A DNA stretch of 64,000 nt from Cryptosporangium sp044454545 (lineage in GTDB: Bacteria; Actinomycetota; Actinomycetes; Mycobacteriales; Cryptosporangiaceae). Under the pieces are notes generated by a model. It was not told the origin of the DNA. It worked only from the letters and a program-made list of their open reading frames with translations, and did no database searches. The stretch covers positions 558,001 through 622,000 of the forward strand of contig NZ_JBITDV010000004.1 of assembly GCF_044454545.1 (NCBI RefSeq), in the 5' to 3' direction. Made by a program: the position numbers and the translations under genes. Numbering within the stretch: the stretch's first letter is position 1; each line of letters opens with the position of its first letter. This document shows, piece after piece, positions 8,599-15,294 of this stretch.

Positions 8599-9815
8599 CC
8601 CTGACTCCTCGGTTCGGCGGGGAACACCGCTGTCAGGAAATCGGGCAGCCCGGGGCCGAGGTCGTCGTCGCCCCACGGGTTCGTCGACAGCGTGAGCCGG
8701 CGATGCCCGTCAACGGTGCTGAACGAGTACGTGTAGTACCCGAAGATGCCGCCGGTGTGACCCCACAGCGTCACTCCGGTGGGCGCGGTCTTGGTCTGGA
8801 GGCCGAGCCCGTAGCTGGTACCGGGGAATACCGTCCGCGCCTCGGTGAGCAGCGTGCCGGGCACCAGCCGACCGGCGTTGAGTTCGCCGAAGAAACGGTT
8901 GAGGTCGGTGGCGCTGGAGAGCATGTCGCCGGACGCACCGGCGATCGACGGATTGAACACCGTGATGTCGACGGTCGCGCCGCTCTCGTCGAGCAGGTAC
9001 CCGTGCGAGTGTGGCCCGCGGATGTGCGGGTCGGTGCCGGGCCCCGCGGTGTCGTACAGGCGAAGCGGATCGAGGATCCGGCGCCGGATCTCGTCGGCGT
9101 ACCCGCGGCCGGCGACCCGCTCGATGACGAGCCCGAGCAGAATGTAGTTGGTGTTGGAGTACGACCAGGAGGATCCGGGCTCGAACAGCGGCGGATGGAC
9201 GGCGGTCAGCGCGAGGAGCTCGCGGGGCGTCCACGTGCGGTACCGCTGGCGGACGACGTCGGCAATCGTGGGAAAGATCTGAGGTAGCAGGGTGGTGTAG
9301 TCGAATATGCCGCTGGTGTGCTGCAGCAGATTCCGCACGGTGATCCGGTCCTCGCCGGGCGCGACGCCCGGGAGCCAGCGTCGTATCGGATCGTCCAGGC
9401 CCAGCCGCCGCTCGGCGACGAGTTGCAGCATGACTGTCGACATGAAGCTCTTGTTGACACTGCCTATCCGGAACCGCCCGGTGGGCACGACACGCTTCGA
9501 GGTTCCGAGCTCCGAGACCCCACTGGAACCCCGCCACACCCAGTGTGGGTCGCGGACCTCGGCGAGGACACCGGACGCGGCTTTGCCGGCGATACGGTCG
9601 AGCGCCGCTTGGAACGCGGCGCTGTCCTTCGCGGGCGTGGCGGACGCAGCGGGCGTGGCGGACGCAGCGGGCGTGGCGGACGCAGCGGGCGTGGCGGGCG
9701 TGGCGGGCGTGGCCGCGGCGGGCGTGGCCGCGGCGGGCGTGGCCGCGTTCACGCCGGCTGCCGCCGCGACCGTGGCGACGGCTCCGGCCTTCAGCACGGT
9801 TCGACGGGTAATCAC
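8595..9815 (-). CDS. Exported serine hydrolase, class C beta-lactamase / D-Ala-D-Ala carboxypeptidase fold
   Basis: This 406-residue protein carries all three active-site motifs of the penicillin-binding/class C fold: SVNK at 119-122, YSN at 219-221 and HTG at 353-355. The N-terminus TRRTVLKAGAVATVAAAAG resembles a twin-arginine or Sec signal, so the enzyme should act outside the membrane. Residues 25-63 form an Ala/Thr/Pro linker encoded by an 18-bp tandem repeat. The GTG start at 9815 overlaps the ATPase stop (GTGA). It lies between the ATPase and permease genes of one transporter, an unusual place for such an enzyme. The substrate could be a peptide ester, beta-lactam or peptidoglycan stem; the sequence does not decide. 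Confidence 0.9.
   Translation of the reverse strand: MITRRTVLKAGAVATVAAAAGVNAATPAAATPAAATPATPATPAASATPAASATPAASATPAKDSAAFQAALDRIAGKAASGVLAEVRDPHWVWRGSSGVSELGTSKRVVPTGRFRIGSVNKSFMSTVMLQLVAERRLGLDDPIRRWLPGVAPGEDRITVRNLLQHTSGIFDYTTLLPQIFPTIADVVRQRYRTWTPRELLALTAVHPPLFEPGSSWSYSNTNYILLGLVIERVAGRGYADEIRRRILDPLRLYDTAGPGTDPHIRGPHSHGYLLDESGATVDITVFNPSIAGASGDMLSSATDLNRFFGELNAGRLVPGTLLTEARTVFPGTSYGLGLQTKTAPTGVTLWGHTGGIFGYYTYSFSTVDGHRRLTLSTNPWGDDDLGPGLPDFLTAVFPAEPRSQG
9631..9750. repeat. 18-bp tandem repeat within a coding region
   Basis: The unit GCGGGCGTGGCGGACGCA is repeated three times (9631-9648, 9649-9666, 9667-9684). Shorter variants of GCGGGCGTGG and GCGTGGCCGCGGCGG follow up to about 9750. Read on the minus strand it encodes the Ala-Thr-Pro linker of the serine hydrolase. 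The array keeps the frame, so copy changes would only alter linker length. Confidence 0.9.
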
Positions 9816-10537
9816 GACGGCGTGGTCCCCCGGTACTCGGCGCTGCCACTGGTCAGGGCGAAGAACGCTTCCTCCAGCGACCGCCCTCCGGCGGTCAGCT
9901 CGGTGACGGTGCTGTCGGCGAGCAACCGGCCCTGGCCGATCACGATCAGATGGTCGGCAGTGAGCGCCATCTCGCTGATGAGGTGGCTGGAGAGCAGCAC
10001 GGTGCGCCCCTCGGCGGCGAGCGACTTCATCAGATCGCGGATCCACCGCACACCCTCCGGATCGAGCCCGTTCACGGGTTCGTCGAAGAGCAGCACTGCG
10101 GGGTCACCGAGCAGGGCCGCGGCGATACCGAGCCGCTGGGACATCCCGAGTGAGAATCCGCCGGCCCGCTTGCGTGCCACGGCGCCGAGGCCGACGGTGG
10201 TCAGCACCTCGCCGACGCGTGATCGCGGGATCGCGCTCGCGGCGGCCAGCGCGGCGAGGTGATTCTGCGCGCTTCGGCCGGGATGATAGGTGCGCGCTTC
10301 GAGCAGCGCACCCACCTCTCGTAGCGGCCAGCGCAATTCGCGGTACGGCTTGCCGTTGATGGTCGCGGTGCCGTGGTCCGGGCGGTCCAGCCCCATGACT
10401 ATGCGCATGGTGGTGGACTTTCCGGATCCGTTGGGACCGAGGAACCCAGTGACCGCGCCCGGCCGGACGTCGAAGTCGAGCCCGCCCACGGCCGTCGTCG
10501 CACCATAGCGTTTGGTCAGTCCGCCTATCTGGATCAT
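9812..10537 (-). CDS. ABC transporter ATP-binding protein
   Basis: This 241-residue ATPase is the first gene of the overlapping minus-strand unit. It has Walker A GPNGSGKST, signature FSLGMSQRLG, Walker B AVLLFDEPVNGLDP and an H-loop in LLSSHLISE. It resembles the ATPases of bacitracin/lantibiotic-type ABC-2 exporters and probably drives the permease encoded at 7804-8598. Its stop overlaps the hydrolase start (GTGA at 9815-9812). Only 24 bases separate its ATG from the divergent PadR gene start, so the shared promoter region must be very short or reach into one of the genes. Confidence 0.93.
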   Translation of the reverse strand: MIQIGGLTKRYGATTAVGGLDFDVRPGAVTGFLGPNGSGKSTTMRIVMGLDRPDHGTATINGKPYRELRWPLREVGALLEARTYHPGRSAQNHLAALAAASAIPRSRVGEVLTTVGLGAVARKRAGGFSLGMSQRLGIAAALLGDPAVLLFDEPVNGLDPEGVRWIRDLMKSLAAEGRTVLLSSHLISEMALTADHLIVIGQGRLLADSTVTELTAGGRSLEEAFFALTSGSAEYRGTTPS

Positions 10538-10561
10538 GAGCCGCTCCGCGTGTACCGAATC

Positions 10562-11074
10562 ATGACCTCGAAGCTATTCGCGCCGCCCGGAACGCGGAAC
10601 GTGGAAGACCTCCGTCTTTCCGTGGGGGATCTCCCCCACGACATCATCGGCGGCGAGGAGACCTACGGGTACGCCATCACGCGCCGGCTGAATGAGCTCG
10701 GCTTCGCCGACGTCGTGGACGGCACGGTGTACACGATCCTGCTGCGGCTGGAGAAGAACGGCCTCGTCCAGGTGGCGAAACGGCCGTCCGACGTGGGGCC
10801 GCCACGCAAGTTCTATGCACTCAACGACGCCGGCCGGAAAGAACTCGCGATGTTCTGGACGAAATGGCAGTACGTCCGTCACCAACATTGCCGGAGACCG
10901 CTTGGGGATCGAACCCTCCGACCTTCCCGACCTGCACAAAGGCCGGCCTCAGAGGCTCAGCCGTCGCCTCCATCGCGCAAGCAAGTGCCCATCGACGGCG
11001 TTAGAGCACGTGACACGGTTCGTCACTCTCTGCGGTGGGCCGCCTGGGGATCGAACCCAGAACCCGCGGACTAA
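10562..11074 (+). CDS. PadR-family regulator, both ends abnormal
   Basis: The central part is an unmistakable PadR winged helix: ETYGYAITRRLNELGF, then DGTVYTILLRLEKNGL and GPPRKFYALNDAGRKEL. It lies divergent to the ABC unit, the usual place for a PadR repressor of a transporter. The first recognition helix, normally a hydrophobic stretch just before ETYGYAI, is replaced by a sequence unlike the family and contains an inverted repeat. After WTKWQYV (about 10875) the family sequence stops, and the frame runs on for about 65 codons through tRNA-like DNA to a stop inside the tRNA-Lys fragment. The gene is probably damaged by recombination at the tRNA-like sequence. A working protein cannot be excluded. 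Confidence 0.6.
   Translation: MTSKLFAPPGTRNVEDLRLSVGDLPHDIIGGEETYGYAITRRLNELGFADVVDGTVYTILLRLEKNGLVQVAKRPSDVGPPRKFYALNDAGRKELAMFWTKWQYVRHQHCRRPLGDRTLRPSRPAQRPASEAQPSPPSRKQVPIDGVRARDTVRHSLRWAAWGSNPEPAD
10621..10640. repeat. Inverted repeat near the PadR start
   Basis: CGTGGGGGA and TCCCCCACG form nine-base arms around TC. The element sits within the abnormal 5' part of the PadR reading frame, about 85-105 bases from the start of the divergent ATPase gene. It could be an operator if the true PadR start lies further downstream. Confidence 0.5.
10898..11058. repeat. Direct repeats of a tRNA T-arm-like sequence
   Basis: The sequence CCGCYTGGGGATCGAACCC occurs at 10898-10916 and again at 11040-11058, 18 of 19 bases identical. 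In the second copy it is the T-arm and acceptor side of a tRNA-Lys fragment. In the first copy the T-stem has two mismatches and no tRNA can be folded around it. Such repeats are typical of attachment-site duplications left by tRNA-targeting elements. Confidence 0.6.
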
Positions 11075-11083
11075 AAGTCCACT
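11036..11083 (-). tRNA. tRNA-Lys(TTT), 3' half only (fragment)
   Basis: Read on the minus strand, this has anticodon stem GTGGA/TCCGC closing the loop CTTTTAG, whose anticodon TTT codes for Lys. A five-base variable loop, a perfect T-arm (CTGGG, loop TTCGATC, CCCAG) and a seven-base acceptor strand follow. The 5' half is missing: beyond 11083 there is no D-arm, and no sequence can pair with the acceptor strand. This is a tRNA remnant, not a functional gene. A tRNA 3' half next to unrelated sequence is what an integrative element leaves. From the PadR family sequence (about 10875) to the XRE gene at 11301 nothing else is recognizable. Confidence 0.7.
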
Positions 11084-11300
11084 GTATCCGGTAGTACTCC
11101 GGAATGACGGCTCATATGGGCCTTTGTTAACGAGTGCGCATCAGTGATAGCTGTTCTGTTCATACGACTTGTTCCAGATCGACCCTGCGGGCGCTCGTTC
11201 TGTAAAGCAGCGTGATCGGGTGCTATTGAGGTACGAGCCGCATCGGAGCCGCCAACGGCTCCCCCAACCATCGCAACAGGCACGCTTGTAGCAGCGAGGC

Positions 11301-12506
11301 CTAGACGGACATCGCGCTCCTGGCGAGGAGTTGACGCAGACCTGCAGGCTCATGGCCCGGCCGGTCGAGCATTGCCCTGGCCCGCTGTTGGACGGTGGCG
11401 CGACGTAGTTCCTGCGGAGCGTGCCGCTCCGCGGTGTGCAAAGAGGCAACGGCACGGTCGGCGTCGCCATGCATGTTCCAGGCGTGGAAGGCGTCGACCG
11501 CGGCGCGGGCCCGCCGTTCGCCGGTGGGCAGTTGGTCAAGCCGCAGGCGGGACGCGTATTGGACGGCGCGGGCTGAGTCACCGAGCGTGCTGTGGACGCT
11601 GATTGCGTATCCGTCCGCAATCGGTGTGCTGAACCGTGCGGTCGCCGGAACGCGAGCGGCGATCTGCTCGGCTTCGCCCAGCAGGCCCGTGGCGTCCTGC
11701 CGGTCACCGGCGACCGCTGCGGTGTAAGCGGCGGTGAGCAGCATGGATCCGCGCAGCGGCAGCGCACGCTCGCTGGTCAGCCGTTGCGCGGCGTCGCCGA
11801 GCAGCGTGAGGGCATCTGCGGTGTCGCCGTCGCGGCGCATCGCGACCGCCAGCCTGGTAGCAGCCAGGCCCGTCAGTGCAGGGTCGCCGCTGTCGCGGGC
11901 GATCGCAAGCGCTTGGTCGGCGGCGGCCCATGCGCGTCCGTTGCCGCCGACTTTGGTCGACACCTCGCTGAGCAGCGCATAGGCCTGTACGAGTGTGGCG
12001 ACCAACCGCGGAGAAGCGTCCGCGGCGCGGATGATCGGCGGAAGGAGCCGCTGGGTGTCGGCGTAGTGTCCGGCGGCGAACGATGCCCGGGCGCGGACCA
12101 GCGCACCCGGAGCATCTTGGGGTGCCAGCTCGGCCTGAGGTGGTGCAGCGCTGGCGCCCAGTGCGCCGGTGACGCCGAGGCCGACCAGGGCGGTGAGCAG
12201 GGTGCGGCGTTGCATGGCGTCTCCCCTCTCGATCGGGCCGACCCTACCGGCCGTCCGGTGAGGCGTGGGGCCGCCGCGCGGGGTGATTCCCAGCTCGTCG
12301 AGCGGGATATCCAGCACATCGGAAAGACGCAGAAGCGTGTCAACGTCGGCGTGCCGGGCGCCCCCATTTTCCAGGCGGCAGACTGCGGCGCCGGACCGGT
12401 TGATACGGAGGCCGACCTCGGCTTGCGTCAGGTCGGCAAGCTGCCGGTAGCGGCGCAGGACGTGACCGCGATCAGCGGACCGGGACAAGCGGTGCGCAAC
12501 GTTCAT
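11301..12506 (-). CDS. XRE-family regulator with internal Tat-like segment and helical repeat tail
   Basis: This 401-residue protein starts with an XRE helix-turn-helix (about residues 16-70; YRQLADLTQAEVGLRINRSG). After a short linker comes an internal sequence like a twin-arginine signal, MQRRTLLTALVGLGVTGALG, at about residues 95-115. The rest is Ala-rich helical repeats of TPR type (YADTQRLLPPIIRAADASP and similar). This architecture recurs in actinomycetes; whether the hydrophobic segment exports, anchors or merely folds inside is not known. ATG 12506 places the homology correctly. It is divergent from the acyltransferase/dehydrogenase pair and probably controls it; the interval 12507-12683 should hold both promoters. 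Confidence 0.85.
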   Translation of the reverse strand: MNVAHRLSRSADRGHVLRRYRQLADLTQAEVGLRINRSGAAVCRLENGGARHADVDTLLRLSDVLDIPLDELGITPRGGPTPHRTAGRVGPIERGDAMQRRTLLTALVGLGVTGALGASAAPPQAELAPQDAPGALVRARASFAAGHYADTQRLLPPIIRAADASPRLVATLVQAYALLSEVSTKVGGNGRAWAAADQALAIARDSGDPALTGLAATRLAVAMRRDGDTADALTLLGDAAQRLTSERALPLRGSMLLTAAYTAAVAGDRQDATGLLGEAEQIAARVPATARFSTPIADGYAISVHSTLGDSARAVQYASRLRLDQLPTGERRARAAVDAFHAWNMHGDADRAVASLHTAERHAPQELRRATVQQRARAMLDRPGHEPAGLRQLLARSAMSV

Positions 12507-12686
12507 CGAGGCTCTCCCTCGCTCGTCTGCTCGGCAGAGTACGGCGAGCGATGGTGCGCACCAAGGTGCTTTGCGAAAGACGCAACCGGCCTCCGGAACA
12601 CGCACTTAGAACCCGGCACCGCATGGCGGACGGGCTTTCCTGATGGAGCGTCGGCGACCGCCGAACGTCAGAACGGAGATCCCGTG

Positions 12687-13475
12687 ATGATGCAACCCCA
12701 CACCGCCACTCCGACCCCTGCCAGCGCGGGCGACCTGATCGAGGCCGGGCTGCTGAAGGTCGGACACAGCTGCGACATCCATCCCACAGCGCTATTCCTC
12801 GTCCACGACCTCGTCAGTGTGGCCCGTCAGATAGTGCTGGCCGATCACGTCAGCGTCGGGGCCTTCGTCATCGTGCACGGCGGCACCCATATCGGGGCCG
12901 GATCCAGGATCGGCCACCACACGATCGTCGGAGAGCCCGAGTACGGGTACGCGATGCGTGAGGTCTACGTAGGAGCTGGAAGCACAACCCGGCTAGGAAG
13001 CGCCGTCGTCGTGCGGTCCGGCGCGATCGTCTACGCCGGGGTGGTAATCGGCGACGACAGCACGATTGGACACCATACGCTGCTGCGCACCGACGTCCAT
13101 GTCGGGACTGGCTGCCAGTTGGCCGCGAACGTCACCGTCGAACGCGGCACCCACATCGGCGACCGCGTCCGCGTGTCCCCAGCCAGCCACCTCACCGGGG
13201 CCATGACGATCGGGGACGGTGCCTACGTCGGCGCCGGAGTCCGCACCATCAACGACAAGCATTTGATCTGGCGTGACCCGGAGCACGAGGAACCGATGAC
13301 ACCACCGACATTTGCGTCCGGAGCCCGGATCGGAACCGGCTCGGTGATCCTGGACGGCGTTACCGTCGGAACCAATGCAGTGATTGGGGCAGGTGCCGTC
13401 GTGACCCGGGACGTCGAGCCGAACACCAAGGCTTATGGCGTGCCAGCCATCCAACATGGGCGGACCGACCGGTGA
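12687..13475 (+). CDS. Left-handed beta-helix (hexapeptide repeat) acyltransferase
   Basis: This 262-residue protein is built of hexapeptide repeats such as IGAGSR, IGHHTI, VGAGST, IGDDST, VGTGCQ, IGDRVR, IGDGAY, VGAGVR, IGTGSV and IGAGAV. These form a trimeric beta-helix that usually moves an acetyl or other acyl group to a sugar or amine. The C-terminus VVTRDVEPNTKAYGVPA is the typical end of sugar acetyltransferases. The start is one of three consecutive codons (GTG 12684, ATG 12687, ATG 12690); 12687 fits the CGGAG at 12674-12678 best. Its stop overlaps the next start by GTGA. The acceptor is unknown. Confidence 0.85.
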   Translation: MMQPHTATPTPASAGDLIEAGLLKVGHSCDIHPTALFLVHDLVSVARQIVLADHVSVGAFVIVHGGTHIGAGSRIGHHTIVGEPEYGYAMREVYVGAGSTTRLGSAVVVRSGAIVYAGVVIGDDSTIGHHTLLRTDVHVGTGCQLAANVTVERGTHIGDRVRVSPASHLTGAMTIGDGAYVGAGVRTINDKHLIWRDPEHEEPMTPPTFASGARIGTGSVILDGVTVGTNAVIGAGAVVTRDVEPNTKAYGVPAIQHGRTDR

Positions 13476-14668
13476 GCGCCGCGTGGGAGTGGCTGGAACC
13501 AATCCGGACGAGCGTCCCCGAACTCAGCGGACACGACTGGACCACCCTGCTCAAGCTAAGCGACGCGCTCGCACGCCGCGCAGCCAGTGCTCCAACGCCG
13601 GCGGACAGCCGTACCACGGCGGAGTGGCTGCTCGAAACCCGCGCCAGCCTGGCCGCTGACGCGCATCGCGCACCGGCCGGGCCAGCCGGCTGGGCGTGGT
13701 AGCTGCTCGCCCAGTTCCTCGCGGGCTTCCACGACCTGGACCTTCGCGATACCACCGGTCCCGGACACGGCGCCATGATCCTCACCAACGCCCGCCCGGC
13801 GACGGCCACCCGGTGGGCGGCGAGACTCTCCGACGGGGAGATCGTGGGAATCGCCGCGACCGAGCGACACGGCGGATCACGCATTCGGGAGATCACCACC
13901 CAGGCACGAATCGCAGGCACCGGCCGCTGGCTCCTGACCGGTGAGAAGTGCTGGGTGTCTCGCCTCACCGAGGCCACGGGGTTCGTGGCCTTCTTCCGAG
14001 ACCCGGACGGCCAGATCAGCGCCGCGATCATCGACGCGAGGGGCGCGGGTCTCGAACGAGAGGTCACCGAACCGTCCGGCCTCGGCGGCTGGTCCTGGGG
14101 CACCCTCCGGCTCCACGACGTGCCGGTCGAGGTCGACAAGCAGCTACTCGGCGCGCCGGGTGAAGGTCTCGCGATCTTCCACCGTCACTTCACCGCGTTC
14201 CGTCCTCTGGTCACCGCGACCGCGTTGGGCACCGCAGCCAGCGTCCACCAGCACGTCCTGAGCGCGCTTGCCACCCGCCGCCAGGCAGGAATCCTTGCCC
14301 GGATTCGCGACAACGCGTTGATCACACTCGGCCGGACCCATGCTGAAATCCTCGCCGAGCTCACTGCCGTCCTCACCGCCGGACGCCTCGCCGCGAACAA
14401 TCATCCCCTCGCCGACCTGATCGCGCGATCGGGCAAGGCCGCCGGCGCGGACACGGCCAATCGGGTGGTGGCGCACCTGGCTCCGTTGATCGGCGCAGCC
14501 GGGTATCAGCGCGCACACCCGGTCGCGAAGGCCCGCGCCGACCTCGCTGGACTTCTGTACGCCGACGGCATTCACGACAGCCTCTACCGCTCCGCAGGCC
14601 AGGCGCTTCTCCAACGCGTACCCATGGATGCGACGGTGCCGGCCCTGGTGAATCTGCGCGCCGCCTGA
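13472..14668 (+). pseudogene. Acyl-CoA dehydrogenase interrupted by in-frame TAG
   Basis: The frame begins with a GTG overlapping the upstream stop (GTGA) and runs 76 codons as the N-terminal helical domain. It then meets a single TAG at 13700-13702 (context TGG TAG CTG). It continues in the same frame without further damage to 14668: LLAQFLAGFHDLDL, then GIAATERHGGSRI and LLTGEKCWVS of the FAD-binding beta domain, and a C-terminal helical domain. The whole frame is 399 codons including the final stop, a normal size for the family. One stop in otherwise perfect sequence means a fresh nonsense mutation, a sequencing error, or stop-codon readthrough. An internal restart at ATG 13775 would lack the N-terminal domain. 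The substrate acyl group is unknown. Confidence 0.8.
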
Positions 14669-14680
14669 CCCAGTCCCCAC

Positions 14681-14704
14681 CGCCCCGGCCACCCGGCCGG
14701 GGCG
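14681..14704. terminator. Hairpin terminator after the dehydrogenase
   Basis: CGCCCCGGCC, loop ACCC, GGCCGGGGCG form a perfect ten-base-pair stem 12 bases after the dehydrogenase stop. There is no U-tract, as is usual in high-GC actinomycetes. It could also stop transcription arriving from the minus strand. Confidence 0.75.
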
Positions 14705-14711
14705 CTCATCT

Positions 14712-14954
14712 TCACCCGACGACGGGTTCGCCGTTCTCCAGATACAGAGTGCGGCCAGACCCGACAGCTACCAGCGCCGCACGAACACGCCGCGCCAGCA
14801 AAGGCGACATCCGCGCATCCGGCCGTGGGTCCAGAGGAGCCTGCGGAGCCAGAGGAACCGTCCGGCGCATCGGGCCGAAGCCAGAACGCGGCTCGCCACG
14901 ACCGGTGACAAGCGGTGAGGGAAGAGGTGCGGAAGGTATCGTCGCGCGGGTCAC
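14712..14954 (-). CDS. Possible small hypothetical protein
   Basis: An 80-residue reading frame with a GTG start at 14954, ending in ARRVRAALVAVGSGRTLYLENGEPVVG-like sequence that looks protein-like rather than random. It ends eight bases before the bidirectional hairpin at 14681-14704. There is no clear ribosome site and third-position GC is lower than in neighbouring genes, which would fit an accessory origin. I do not recognise the family. The sequence between 14955 and the tRNA at 15075 shows nothing else. Confidence 0.3.
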   Translation of the reverse strand: MTRATIPSAPLPSPLVTGRGEPRSGFGPMRRTVPLAPQAPLDPRPDARMSPLLARRVRAALVAVGSGRTLYLENGEPVVG

Positions 14955-15074
14955 GGTGACACCGCCTGACAGAGGACGCCCGGGCCACCGGAGGGCCGCA
15001 TACCTGCGTCAGAAACGGACTTGAACGCACTCAAGCCCGCGTACGTCAGAAGTCGCACAGCTGCGATGTTTTCG

Positions 15075-15157
15075 TGCCCGGGGCGGGAATCGAACCCGCA
15101 CGCCCTTTCGGGCAGCCGTTTTTAAGACGGCCGTGGCTGCCTTTACACCACCCGGGC
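15075..15157 (-). tRNA. tRNA-Leu(TAA)
   Basis: A complete class II tRNA on the minus strand. The acceptor stem GCCCGGG/CCCGGGC, T-arm GCGGG-TTCGATT-CCCGC, long variable arm (GCCCGAAAGGGC), and anticodon stem GCCGT/ACGGC around CTTAAAA give anticodon TAA for leucine. The discriminator base is A. CCA is not encoded. The gene-free stretch 15158-15248 follows on its upstream side. Confidence 0.93.
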
Positions 15158-15248
15158 TCGGCTGCTTCACCGTACGGGGAGGAACCCCCCGTACGTAGCG
15201 GCTTTGCCAGAAGTGGGATCGGTCAGCCTGCACCCGACCTGAACAGGT

Positions 15249-15279
15249 AACGTCGCCCGGCAACCTGCCGGGCGACGTT
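15249..15279. terminator. Strong hairpin terminator of the NADH dehydrogenase gene
   Basis: AACGTCGCCCGGCA, loop ACC, TGCCGGGCGACGTT form a perfect 14-base-pair stem starting 15 bases after the stop of the minus-strand NADH dehydrogenase gene. On the minus strand the stem ends in GTT; there is no longer U-run. Confidence 0.85.
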
Positions 15280-15294
15280 CTGCACCCATTCTGC

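Noticed and set aside
10903..10975. A tRNA gene on the minus strand around TGGGGATCGAACCC at 10903
   Set aside because: The T-stem has two mismatches, and no anticodon or acceptor stem can be formed; only the repeat itself is reported.
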